Below, one piece after another: positions 48,712 through 56,625 of a stretch of DNA of 59,134 nt. Both the position numbers and the translations under genes were made by a program. The notes beneath the pieces are model-generated. The model was not told the origin of the DNA. It ran no database searches and saw only the letters and a list, made by a program, of their open reading frames with translations. The DNA is taken from contig JBIOJM010000016.1 in NCBI GenBank assembly GCA_044450785.1, positions 1 through 59,134 on the forward strand, read 5' to 3'. Source of the DNA: JBIOJM01 sp044450785 (lineage in GTDB: Bacteria; Planctomycetota; Planctomycetia; Isosphaerales; Isosphaeraceae). Each line of letters begins with the position of its first letter. The first letter of the stretch is position 1.

Positions 48712-50526
48712 CTAATTGCCGCTTCCAATCGTCGGGACGGTAGCCGGCATGCTCTTGGCCAGTACTCGGGCGAAGGCCTCTGCTGGCGGCGCGCTGGTGG
48801 CGCCGTTGGCTCCGGCCAGGGTGTTGCCCTTGCGGAACACGACGTCGACCAGGCCGATATTGTCGCTGACGACCATTTCATCGGCTCCCTCGGCTGCAAG
48901 CCTTTTGACCTGGGCGCCATCTTTCTTGACGCTGGCGACGTACTTCTCGAGGATCGCCTTGGCCTCCTGGGTGTCGCGGTAGGGCCGGAGGAACCCCTGC
49001 CACGTGACGTCTCCGTCCTGGTAATCGGCCATGAAGACGTCGGAGAGGAAGCTGTAGCCGAAGACGTCTTGGGCGACGTACTTGGCGTCCCCTTGCCGGC
49101 CGTGGGCCGGCAAGAGCGCGAAATACGTCGCCGGAGAGACCTCGGCTGTGTCCGGCTTGGCTTCGGTGGTTGCCGGCTTGGCCCCTGTGGCTGGGGGCCC
49201 AGGGACCGCCCGTGCCGGTGCCGGTCCGGTCGTACCGGTTGACGACTGGTGGGTTGCAGCCGCGGCCACGGCTGGACTGGCTGTATTCCCGCCCGAACGC
49301 GGCTCCACCGGGGCGCCTCCCGGCTTCTGGACGGCAGCCACGCGCTCGGCCAATGCCAGCGCAAAGGCCGCGAACTTGGGATCGTCCTGCGTCGAGACGA
49401 TCTGCGTGTAATACCGTCCCGAGTAGAACAACATGCTCCCCGCGCTGGTATAGCCCTCATTGCCGATCGCAACGGCCTTGAACTCGTCGGGCTTCTCCGA
49501 GCCGTACTTGCCCAGTGCCTTGAGAGAATCGCCCATCTCGAAGATGTAAACTTGAAGCTCGTTCGAAGGGTCGCCGGCCGGGTGGTAGAAGGTATAGGCC
49601 ATCCCCTTGACGCCGTATTGGATGAAGCTCTCGGCCCGGCCGTCGATCTTCTCGTAAAGGTTGTCGGCGTTGAACGTTTCCAGGTGTCGTTCTCCCGATT
49701 TGCCCAAGGTCCAGTCCGGCGGCAAGTTCGAAAGCGGCAGCATGGTGGCCAACCTGCGCTGAGGCTCCGGCACAGTGGCCAGCTCGGCCTCGACCTGGGC
49801 CGGGCTCAGACCATTGTCGGTCACCTTGGCGGCGGCTGGGGTTGGGAAAGACGAGGTGGCGGACGCCGTAACGACTGGCGACGGCACCAATGTCGTCGCG
49901 CCTCCGACACTCGCGCTGGTTCCAGCCCCGCCCGCATTCACCATTCGCAGATCGACCGGCGGAGCGGTGGAATCGAGCAGTTGCTGCGGGCCATCCAGAC
50001 CGACGCTCTTGCGTACTCCGGCCAGCGACTGCAACACCGCGGGGAACCGCTGCACCACGGCCGGCGAGGTGCCCGCCACGCTCCGGAGCGCCAGCATGGC
50101 CTCATCCAGCTTCTTGACGTTCGTGACCAGGTTCTTGCGCTCCAGCGCCAGCCGTTCCATCTCCTGGACCACCGCCACATCAGCCTCCTTGAGGCTTTGG
50201 AGTCCTCTCCCTTGTTCCAGTACCGACCAGGTCCGGTTCGGGTCGAACTCGTAGCGGTTGCGGTCAAAAGACCGGCTCTTGATCACCAAGGCCGCGAAGA
50301 TGGCCGGGATTCCCATCACCAGCAGCATGCCGGCGACGATCGACGAGAACTCAGGCCGTTGGATGACCCGTCCGCGCCGGGCTTTGAACCACCCGAGCCG
50401 GCCCAAAACGGCGAACGCCAGCGGCGTGGTCGCCAGCGCGACCAAGGCCGCGGAAAGCGCCAGGACCAGGAGAGGGTCGCTTGCCAGCTCGTCACGGTAC
50501 TGCGCCCAAAGACGTGCCACGTTCAT
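48712..50526 (-). CDS. DUF6599-like membrane-anchored protein
   Basis: A 604-residue protein with two N-terminal membrane helices (LLVLALSAALVALATTPLAFAVLG; IVAGMLLVMGIPAIFAALVI, about 20-82), a coiled-coil region (LKEADVAVVQEMERLALERKNLVTNVKKLDEAM) and two similar domains. The first, near 240-370, has YEKIDGRAESFIQYGVKG and GRYYTQIVST; the second, near 440-590, has GDAKYVAQDVFGYSFLSDVFMADY and GLVDVVFRKG. These match DUF6599-type repeats split by a Pro/Thr/Ala-rich linker. ATG 50526 is used with GGTGAG before it. It is first in the DUF362/Uma2/polyferredoxin unit. Confidence 0.72.
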   Translation of the reverse strand: MNVARLWAQYRDELASDPLLVLALSAALVALATTPLAFAVLGRLGWFKARRGRVIQRPEFSSIVAGMLLVMGIPAIFAALVIKSRSFDRNRYEFDPNRTWSVLEQGRGLQSLKEADVAVVQEMERLALERKNLVTNVKKLDEAMLALRSVAGTSPAVVQRFPAVLQSLAGVRKSVGLDGPQQLLDSTAPPVDLRMVNAGGAGTSASVGGATTLVPSPVVTASATSSFPTPAAAKVTDNGLSPAQVEAELATVPEPQRRLATMLPLSNLPPDWTLGKSGERHLETFNADNLYEKIDGRAESFIQYGVKGMAYTFYHPAGDPSNELQVYIFEMGDSLKALGKYGSEKPDEFKAVAIGNEGYTSAGSMLFYSGRYYTQIVSTQDDPKFAAFALALAERVAAVQKPGGAPVEPRSGGNTASPAVAAAATHQSSTGTTGPAPARAVPGPPATGAKPATTEAKPDTAEVSPATYFALLPAHGRQGDAKYVAQDVFGYSFLSDVFMADYQDGDVTWQGFLRPYRDTQEAKAILEKYVASVKKDGAQVKRLAAEGADEMVVSDNIGLVDVVFRKGNTLAGANGATSAPPAEAFARVLAKSMPATVPTIGSGN

Positions 50527-50737
50527 CTCACCACCGCTGTCGGTCCTGAATGAAGGAGTTCTTTGGTCAAGGCGCCCAACTCGCCGCCAGGATTGCAAAC
50601 CAAAGTGGGGAGAGGAATTGGCTTGCGACTACCTGTGAGAGATTATAGCGGCGGCGGGACGCAATCGGCAACGATTTCAGTCGGGGAGTCAGTTGTGATC
50701 GCTGGCAAACAAGCAGAAATTCGGCAGAATATCGGAT

Positions 50738-51643
50738 TCAAAGAAAAACGGACTCGACAAAAGTATCGGCGTCAAACGGTTGAAGATCGTCCAGGGCTTC
50801 GCCGATCCCCACGAACTTGACCGGCAGGTTCATCGTCTGGCGCACGGCAACGACGACGCCCCCCTTGGCGGTGCCGTCAAGCTTGGTGAGGATCACGCCG
50901 GTGCAGCCGATGCTCTTGGTAAACACCTCAGCTTGCCGGATCGCGTTTTGGCCGTTGGTGGCGTCGATGACCAGCAAGACCTCGTGCGGCGAGCCAGGGA
51001 TGAGCCGCCGGATCACGTTGCGGATTTTCTCGAGCTCGCGCATCAGGTGAGACTGAGTGTGGAGCCGGCCGGCGGTGTCGACGATCAAGACGTCGATATT
51101 GCGGGCCAGTGCCCGCTGGCAGGCATCGTGGGCCACGCTGGCCGGATCAGCCCCGGGCGCTCCCTTGACGATCTCGCAGCCGGCGCGAGCGGCCCAGATC
51201 GAGAGCTGATCGGCCGCCGCGGCGCGGAATGTGTCGCAAGCGGCCAGGAGGATCGTCTTCCCTTGGTCCTTCAGATGCTGCGCCAGCTTGGCGATCGAAG
51301 TCGTTTTGCCCGATCCGTTGACTCCGGCGATGAGATAGACGGTGGGCGGCTTGGCGGCGACCAGAAGCGTCCCTGGCCTGGGATCCGCCAGCAACCCTTT
51401 GATCTCGGCCTTGACGAACCGCAGCAAGTTCTCGTCGGCCGTCTTCTCGGCATATGCCTCACGCACTCGGCCGATCAGCCGAGTCGTCGCGGCCACTCCC
51501 ACATCCGCCTGGATCAGCCGGCTCTCCAGGTCGTCGAGAAACGTCTGGTCAACCTTGCGGCCGAACCATGAGCGGATGTTGAAAAGCTGGGCCGTCTTGG
51601 CCAGCCCTTTTTTGAACCGTTCCAGTAAACCTGAGATTGCCAT
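50738..51643 (-). CDS. ftsY: signal recognition particle receptor FtsY
   Basis: FtsY is the membrane-associated GTPase that receives ribosome-SRP complexes at the Sec translocon. The 301-residue product is a compact NG-domain form without the acidic A domain. Visible motifs are GVNGSGKTTSIAKLA (G1, near 106-120), LLAACDTFRAAAADQL, VLIVDTAGRLHTQSHLM (G3), ILTKLDGTAKGG (G4) and FVGIGEALDDLQPFD. AAGGA lies 8 nt before the ATG. It is last in the nusB-PHP-ftsY unit, 9 nt after the PHP stop codon. Confidence 0.96.
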   Translation of the reverse strand: MAISGLLERFKKGLAKTAQLFNIRSWFGRKVDQTFLDDLESRLIQADVGVAATTRLIGRVREAYAEKTADENLLRFVKAEIKGLLADPRPGTLLVAAKPPTVYLIAGVNGSGKTTSIAKLAQHLKDQGKTILLAACDTFRAAAADQLSIWAARAGCEIVKGAPGADPASVAHDACQRALARNIDVLIVDTAGRLHTQSHLMRELEKIRNVIRRLIPGSPHEVLLVIDATNGQNAIRQAEVFTKSIGCTGVILTKLDGTAKGGVVVAVRQTMNLPVKFVGIGEALDDLQPFDADTFVESVFL

Positions 51644-51652
51644 TGCTGTCCT

Positions 51653-52534
51653 TCAATCCAAAATCGCAGCGTTGCGCAGCCGTTCCAGGTCGTCTCGAGG
51701 CGTGGTGATCGCGCCGACCCAGCGGCCGGGTCGGTCGGGAGCATGGAAATCGCTGCCGGCGATGGCGGCCAGACCGAGCCGATCGGCCCAGGCGCGGAGC
51801 CGCCGGCTCTTGCTTCTTGAGAATCCGGGCCCGTCGACCTCGATGGCCCGTAAGCCCTCGCGCGCGAGGGCTCGGATCGCGCTTTCCCGGAGGTTGAAGG
51901 GGGGGTGTGCCAGGGTGGCAACCCCGCCGGCCCCTTGGATCAAGGCGATTGCCTGGCTAGCGTCCAACCGGGGTTTGTCCACACAGGCCGGGCATCCATC
52001 CCCCAGGTAACGGGTGAACGCCTCGCGTTGGCTGGCTACCTGGCGTGTTCGCGCCAGAAAATCGGCCAGATGGCGCCGGCCCAGATTGGCGCGGGGAAAC
52101 GTCCGCCGGACGGCGTCCAGGTCGATCCGGAGGCCTAGCGTCTTCAGCCTCGCGGCTATTGTTTCAACTCGCTGCGCCCGGCCAGCGCGGAGCGACGCCA
52201 TCGCCTCCAAGAGCGCCGGGTCTTGATCGCGGATGAAGTGACCCAGGATGTGGAGTTCGTAGCGATCGTGCCCACAAGTCAGCTCGACCCCCGCAATCAG
52301 CTCGACGCCCCACCTCACCGCCTCTGGACGAGCCACCTCCAGGGCTGAGACCGTGTCGTGGTCGGTGATCGCCAGGGCCGCCAGGCCCACCCGCGCAGCG
52401 GCAACCACCACCTCGCAGGGCGAGCAGACCCCGTCCGAATGCGTCGTGTGCACGTGCAAGTCAGCAGCGTCACACCGATGCAAATGCACGGATGACGCGA
52501 TCGCGCCAGCGGCGTTACTCGTGTATGGTTTCAT
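51653..52534 (-). CDS. PHP-domain metal-dependent phosphoesterase
   Basis: A 293-residue member of the PHP family. Metal-binding motifs are DLHVHTTHSDG (near 26-36), LAITDHDTVSAL, LIAGVELTCGHDRYELHILGHF and, at the end, AIAGSDFHAPDRPG. These match the YciV/TrpH-type RNase AM or phosphoesterase group, which removes nucleotides from short RNA or 3',5'-bisphosphates. ATG 52534 lies 20 nt inside the nusB gene; a GTG near 52489 would give a start closer to the first motif. Substrate is by family only. Confidence 0.88.
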   Translation of the reverse strand: MKPYTSNAAGAIASSVHLHRCDAADLHVHTTHSDGVCSPCEVVVAAARVGLAALAITDHDTVSALEVARPEAVRWGVELIAGVELTCGHDRYELHILGHFIRDQDPALLEAMASLRAGRAQRVETIAARLKTLGLRIDLDAVRRTFPRANLGRRHLADFLARTRQVASQREAFTRYLGDGCPACVDKPRLDASQAIALIQGAGGVATLAHPPFNLRESAIRALAREGLRAIEVDGPGFSRSKSRRLRAWADRLGLAAIAGSDFHAPDRPGRWVGAITTPRDDLERLRNAAILD

Positions 52535-53030
52535 CCAGCGGCGGCTTGAGCGGGGGCATCTCCGGCTTGGCCTCGGCCCCCAGTTCCTGGCCCTTCTCCT
52601 GATCTGGTTCCGGCGTCGGCTTCTGGACTTGCCATTGCAGGACCCGGTCGAGAATGCCGTTGACGAACCGACTCGACTGGGCAGTGCTGTATCGCTTGGC
52701 CAGCTCGAGCGCTTCGTTGATGGCGACCTTGGCGGGGACCTCCGGGCAGAACAGCATCTCGTACGCTCCCAGGCGTAAGATGTTGCGATCGATGGCGGCC
52801 ATACGGTCCAGTCGCCAGTTCTCAGCAACCTGAGAGATCATCGCGTCGATCCGCGCCTGATGTTCCTTGACGCCGGCGATCAGCCCCTCCGTGAAATCGC
52901 AGAGCTTGCGGTCCTCCAGGAGCCGCCGCTGGATGAACCGGTGAATCTCCTCGGAGGAGACTCCGGGGTTCTGCTCGACCTGGTACAAGACCTGGAGGGC
53001 GACTTCTCGGCCTCGGGATCGTCGCGTCAT
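52515..53030 (-). CDS. nusB: transcription antitermination factor NusB
   Basis: A 171-residue NusB, which binds boxA RNA with NusE to support rRNA antitermination. Segments RGREVALQVLYQVEQNP, FTEGLIAGVKEHQARID, RLDRMAAIDRNILRLGAYEML and KVAINEALELAKRYSTAQSSRFVNGILDRVL are all in place. About 30 Pro/Glu-rich residues extend past the normal C-terminus. It opens the nusB-PHP-ftsY unit, whose members overlap or are 9 nt apart. Confidence 0.95.
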   Translation of the reverse strand: MTRRSRGREVALQVLYQVEQNPGVSSEEIHRFIQRRLLEDRKLCDFTEGLIAGVKEHQARIDAMISQVAENWRLDRMAAIDRNILRLGAYEMLFCPEVPAKVAINEALELAKRYSTAQSSRFVNGILDRVLQWQVQKPTPEPDQEKGQELGAEAKPEMPPLKPPLDETIHE

Positions 53031-53599
53031 GATCAGGTGGTCTCACCCTTCGGAGCATGCGGCAACGGCTTGGGCGGAGGTGCCGCCACGCGAGATTTAG
53101 GCGGCCTCCCCGGGTCGATGCATCGGCTACGATTTTCGTTTGCTATCGTCGGTTCGGTGCGGGGCCGGCTGAAAAAAAAAGAGGTCGCGATGCTCCATTT
53201 TGATGCGGTCGTGTCGTGGGTCCTTCAGATCCCTTCGACAACGCCGATGATACGCCAAGGTGGCCCGGGCCGAAAAGGGGTGTGCAAGGCGGGCCAATGG
53301 TAAGGCAGTACGACGGACTTCAAAACACGTGCGATTCCCTCAAGGCTCGACTTCCAACTTCCACCCGTCACCCGTCACCCATCACCCGCCAACTGTTCAA
53401 CCAATTCGGCTCATCGTTCGGGGTGGACTTGGCCGATGAAACGAATGAAACAACGTGGGCGTCGGGGCTGCGCCGTTGAGACGGGTCGACTCGATTCGCC
53501 CGGCTTTGCGACCTGTCCTGCCCACGGAGGCGGTAGAGCGCGGGTTGATCCACGGCCATCGCCGGTCTCGTCGGAACCGGCACGGAAAGGACTTCGGTT
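53031..53599. other. 569-bp intergenic region between nusB and lipoprotein genes
   Basis: It holds the nusB promoter (left) and that of the lipoprotein pair (right), which I could not pin down. A 37-codon frame starts at ATG 53190 after AGAGG, following an A-tract, and ends at 53301-53303; it has no known family. A tandem heptamer of about 21-28 bp lies at 53363-53390. Nothing else is recognised. Confidence 0.35.
53363..53390. repeat. short tandem heptamer repeat (CGTCACC-type)
   Basis: Two perfect copies and one variant of a 7-bp unit (CGTCACC, CGTCACC, CATCACC) stand in a row, flanked by partial copies. Unit length and purity suggest a simple-sequence tract. It is in non-coding DNA upstream of a lipoprotein gene, so copy-number change could alter expression. 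That is inference. Confidence 0.6.
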
Positions 53600-54067
53600 A
53601 TGGTGAGGCTCCGTAATGCGGTGATGGCCATGGCGCTGGGCGCCGGCGTGATGGGGTGTTCTTTCTCCCACTACTCCCTCTTTCACTGCGACACGTGCGA
53701 TGACTTTCCCATGCCGGCATATGGGCCGGGATACTCAATGACGCCCGGGACCTACACCGGCCCGCCGATCCAGAATTCGCTTGAGTCGAATCGCCCGGCG
53801 AGTTCCACTCCCTCTTCAGGTCTAAACCCCTCAGCCGCGGGGCCGAGCGCTTCCTCACCACCGATGACGTCACCCACGCCTCCGCCACCCCCGGCGGCTT
53901 CCCCCGGTCAGGGCGTTGACGCGCGTCAGCCGGCCGCAGGTGCGACTGGATTTCCCGGGACGGTCGTGACCAGTGCCGCCCCAGCACTGCCGGCTCTTCC
54001 CTATTACCCCCGGAACGATCTGCTGGTTCCCGTTGCCACTTCAGGCGGCGGCGAGTCGCGTCGATGA
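53600..54067 (+). CDS. small Pro/Ser-rich lipoprotein
   Basis: A 155-residue protein with a lipoprotein signal ending ALGAGVMGC (lipidated Cys at about 20). The mature part begins with a Cys/His/Asp-rich stretch (FHCDTCDD), then an extended Pro/Ser/Thr/Ala region and a C-terminal PALPYYPRNDLLVP. No domain is recognised. AAGGA precedes the ATG by 8 nt. Its stop is 15 bp before a second, smaller lipoprotein gene, so the pair likely makes a unit. Confidence 0.75.
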   Translation: MVRLRNAVMAMALGAGVMGCSFSHYSLFHCDTCDDFPMPAYGPGYSMTPGTYTGPPIQNSLESNRPASSTPSSGLNPSAAGPSASSPPMTSPTPPPPPAASPGQGVDARQPAAGATGFPGTVVTSAAPALPALPYYPRNDLLVPVATSGGGESRR

Positions 54068-54082
54068 CATAAGGAACTTGTT

Positions 54083-54244
54083 ATGGCGAGGATCGCGCGA
54101 GCCGTGGCGGCTCTGGTGCTGGTGATTGCCAGCTTGGGCGCGGCGGGTTGCCTCCACACGTGGACGGAAACCTACCACGACTACCCTCCCTCGGCGTGGG
54201 AACCCCCTCACGCTCATCCCCAGGGCAACCCGAACGACGGCTGA
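54083..54244 (+). CDS. very small lipoprotein (53 aa)
   Basis: ATG at 54083 with AAGGA 7 nt upstream opens a 53-codon frame. The start AVAALVLVIASLGAAGC is a clear lipoprotein signal with Cys at about 22. The mature 32 residues are Tyr/Pro/His-rich (WTETYHDYPPSAWEPPHAHP). It lies 15 bp after the previous lipoprotein and is too short for most gene callers. A function is unknown. Confidence 0.65.
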   Translation: MARIARAVAALVLVIASLGAAGCLHTWTETYHDYPPSAWEPPHAHPQGNPNDG

Positions 54245-54290
54245 CGGCGTGACGGGTCCTCGGGCATTGCGAGCCACCGTAACGAAATCT

Positions 54291-55505
54291 TTACCTTCGC
54301 GGGAGTTGCGCCAGGATCTGTTTCAATGTCTGGCGCAGTTCGCCGACCGAGCCGAACCGATCAGCGGGCTCTTTCCTGAGGCACCGCTGGACCACGTCGT
54401 CGATGCGTTTGGCCAGCTTCGCGTGGCGGGGGTGGACTGACGCGACGATCGAAGGGGGCTTGTGCAGGGAATGCTGATGGCCAAGGTCGTCCAGCGACCG
54501 GCCTTTGAAAGGAAGCCCCCCCGTGATCATCTCGAAGAGGACGACGCCGAAGGCGTAAAGGTCGGCGCGGACGTCCACGGACCTGGGGTCGCGGAATTGC
54601 TCGGGGGCCATGTACGCCCCCGTACCCAGCCGCGCGCCGGAACGGGTCAAGCGCGGGTCGAAGGTCTCGATGGGAGAAATGGATTCGCTCGCCTCCTTCT
54701 CAACCGTGGTCAAGGTATGCGGGTCAACGTTCCCAGGCGGATTTTGCTCTCGAGCGGCCAGGTCCGAGGACGAGAAAGCTTGAGGTTGGGACGGTTCAGC
54801 GGGCGCACGCCTGCCTGTGGCGTTCGGGCGGGGGCCGGTCGAGTGCGCCTCGGGCGTCATCACTACCGCGCTTGACTTGACCTGAGAGGCAGGCCCGCGC
54901 GACTCCATGTCTCTTGGATCAGTCCAGATGATCGGCTGAGGAGCAGTGGGCTCGGCCAGCGGGATCGACCCGTCGGGAAGCTCAGGGCGCACGGCCACCA
55001 TCTCCTCGGAAACCCGCGCCAGGCCAAAGTCAGTAATCTTCAGCGTGCCATCCTCGGTCACCAGCAGATTGCCCGGCTTGATGTCGCGGTGGCAGTGCAG
55101 CCCCTGGCGTAACGCGTGTTCCATCCCCAGGCAGAACTGGTAGCCGAACCGGATCGCCTGCCGCAGGTCCAGTCGTGGCGTCCCGATCCAGCGGTTCAGG
55201 TCGCCCCCTTGGATCAGCTCGAGTACGACGTATGGCCGGCCATCGATGATCTCGACCGAATGCGCCCGGACGATGTTCGGGTGCTCACCGAGCTGCACCC
55301 AAAGCCGGCATTCCGCCGCGAACCGGCTGACTCGGATGCGACTTCTCAGCAGTTCTCTTCGCAACGTCTTGAGGGCAACCACCTTGGGTCCGGGACCATT
55401 CATCTGGTCGTTGACCACGTAAACCAGGCTCATCCCCCCTTCGTGGACGTCGAAGACCTGGAACCGGCCACCAATCCAGTCTCCCACGGAAAAGCCGTCC
55501 ACCAT
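54291..55505 (-). CDS. Hanks-type Ser/Thr kinase with an activation-segment insert
   Basis: A 404-residue soluble kinase. The glycine loop is poor (HEGGMSLVYVV, about 21-31), but VVALKTL (Lys46), the catalytic loop HCHRDIKPGNLL (about 138-148) and ITDFGLARV (DFG at 159-161) are intact. From DFG to APE (MAPEQF, APE at 300-302) there are about 138 residues, where 20-30 are usual; the extra stretch is Pro/Ser/Ala-rich. After it come DVRADLYAFGVVLFEMITGGLPF and a complete C-lobe. No membrane helix is seen. The gene is divergent from the FKBP gene and convergent with the small lipoproteins. Confidence 0.88.
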   Translation of the reverse strand: MVDGFSVGDWIGGRFQVFDVHEGGMSLVYVVNDQMNGPGPKVVALKTLRRELLRSRIRVSRFAAECRLWVQLGEHPNIVRAHSVEIIDGRPYVVLELIQGGDLNRWIGTPRLDLRQAIRFGYQFCLGMEHALRQGLHCHRDIKPGNLLVTEDGTLKITDFGLARVSEEMVAVRPELPDGSIPLAEPTAPQPIIWTDPRDMESRGPASQVKSSAVVMTPEAHSTGPRPNATGRRAPAEPSQPQAFSSSDLAAREQNPPGNVDPHTLTTVEKEASESISPIETFDPRLTRSGARLGTGAYMAPEQFRDPRSVDVRADLYAFGVVLFEMITGGLPFKGRSLDDLGHQHSLHKPPSIVASVHPRHAKLAKRIDDVVQRCLRKEPADRFGSVGELRQTLKQILAQLPRR

Positions 55506-55660
55506 GAGCCGTGTCTCCTCCCAGTCGAAGTGTTTTCACGATCAGTCGTCTCGCGATCTCTCATCAATGTCCGCTTGTCCCAGGATAGACGATCCGGCCG
55601 ATTCCGCCAGCGGACTTTTCCGGAAGCCCGCCCCAAGCATGAAACGAGCTTCCCGTCGTT

Positions 55661-55768
55661 CAATCCAAAATCGAAAATCTAAAATGGAAAGGGGGATGGT
55701 CGTTATGGTAGGGTCGCAGGCCGTTGAGCCAGGCCCTGATCGAAAATCCAAAATCGAGAATCCAAAGA
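55661..55768. repeat. AT-rich iterated motif (AATCCAAAATCG-type), two clusters
   Basis: In the region between the kinase and FKBP genes, variants of AAAATC/AATCCAAAATCG recur at 55661-55690 and again at 55739-55768. They contrast with the GC-rich surroundings and lie just before the FKBP start. I recall similar runs elsewhere in planctomycete intergenic DNA. A function is not known. Confidence 0.5.
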
Positions 55769-55783
55769 GGAGCTCAATCGTTC

Positions 55784-56614
55784 ATGATGACCACAACCAC
55801 GCCGATGCGCTCAATTGTCCTCACGGCAATGGCTTTCGCGGTTTCGTTCTCCCTGGTTGCGTTGGCTGGCGCTCGCACCGCGGATCCCCGCCAGACGGAC
55901 AAGGATCAAAGCAAGAAAATGAAGAAGACCGAGAGCGGGCTCGAATACCGCGACGTCAAGGAAGGGACCGGAGAAGCGCCCGAGACCGGCCAGACCTGCG
56001 TGGTGCACTACACGGGCTGGCTCTGGGAAAACGGTGCCAAGGGCAAAAAGTTCGATAGCTCACTGGATCGGGGCACGCCGTTTTCGTTCCACGTGGGCGA
56101 GCGCGAAGTGATCAAAGGCTGGGACGAGGGAGTCTCGACCATGAAAGTCGGCGGCATACGGGAATTATTGATCCCTGCCGGCCTGGCCTACGGTGCTCGC
56201 GGCGCCGGCGGTGTCATCCCCCCCGATGCCACCTTGCTTTTCGAGGTCAAGCTGGTCGAAAAATGGGAAAAAACCAAGAGCGGACTCGAGTATGTGGACG
56301 TCAAGGAGGGGAGAGGAACCGCCCCCAAGGCCGGCCAGACCTGCGTGGTGCACTATACCGGCTGGCTCTGGCAGAACAACGCCAGGGGCAAGAAGTTTGA
56401 TAGCTCGGTGGATCGCCGTGAACCTTTTTCATTTCGCGTGAGCGAGGGCGAAGTGATCAAAGGCTGGGACGAAGGGGTCTCGACCATGAAGGCCGGCGGC
56501 AAGCGGCGGTTGTTGGTCCCCGCCAAGCTGGGCTACGGCGCCGACGGCTCACCCCCAGTCATTCCCCCAGGAGCCACCTTGCTCTTCGAGGTCGAGTTGC
56601 TGAAAGTGCAATAA
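55784..56614 (+). CDS. FKBP-type peptidyl-prolyl isomerase with two domains, exported
   Basis: A 276-residue protein with a signal peptide (SIVLTAMAFAVSFSLVALAGA) and two FKBP domains, at about 50-160 and 163-274. Each has SGLEY-DVKEG, GQTCVVHYTGWLW, KKFDSS-DR, EVIKGWDEGVSTMK and a VIPP-ATLLFEV end. The domains are very alike, also at DNA level, which points to internal duplication. FKBP enzymes speed up proline isomerisation in protein folding, here likely in the periplasm. Start is ATG 55784 or 55787. Confidence 0.92.
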   Translation: MMTTTTPMRSIVLTAMAFAVSFSLVALAGARTADPRQTDKDQSKKMKKTESGLEYRDVKEGTGEAPETGQTCVVHYTGWLWENGAKGKKFDSSLDRGTPFSFHVGEREVIKGWDEGVSTMKVGGIRELLIPAGLAYGARGAGGVIPPDATLLFEVKLVEKWEKTKSGLEYVDVKEGRGTAPKAGQTCVVHYTGWLWQNNARGKKFDSSVDRREPFSFRVSEGEVIKGWDEGVSTMKAGGKRRLLVPAKLGYGADGSPPVIPPGATLLFEVELLKVQ

Positions 56615-56625
56615 GGGCCCAAGCG

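Noticed and set aside
47871..49472. 533-codon minus-strand frame spanning DUF362 and DUF6599 genes
   Set aside because: It is an alternative frame of two well-supported genes, and its Arg/Pro/Ser-rich composition is typical of a frameshadow.
49249..50553. 434-codon plus-strand open frame
   Set aside because: It is antisense to the DUF6599-like gene with no ribosome site or family motif.
51652..51670. CAATCCAAAATCG near ftsY as another copy of the iterated AT-rich motif
   Set aside because: It is the coding end of the PHP gene (Ile-Leu-Asp-stop) and the ftsY ribosome site, so the likeness to the intergenic repeat is by chance.
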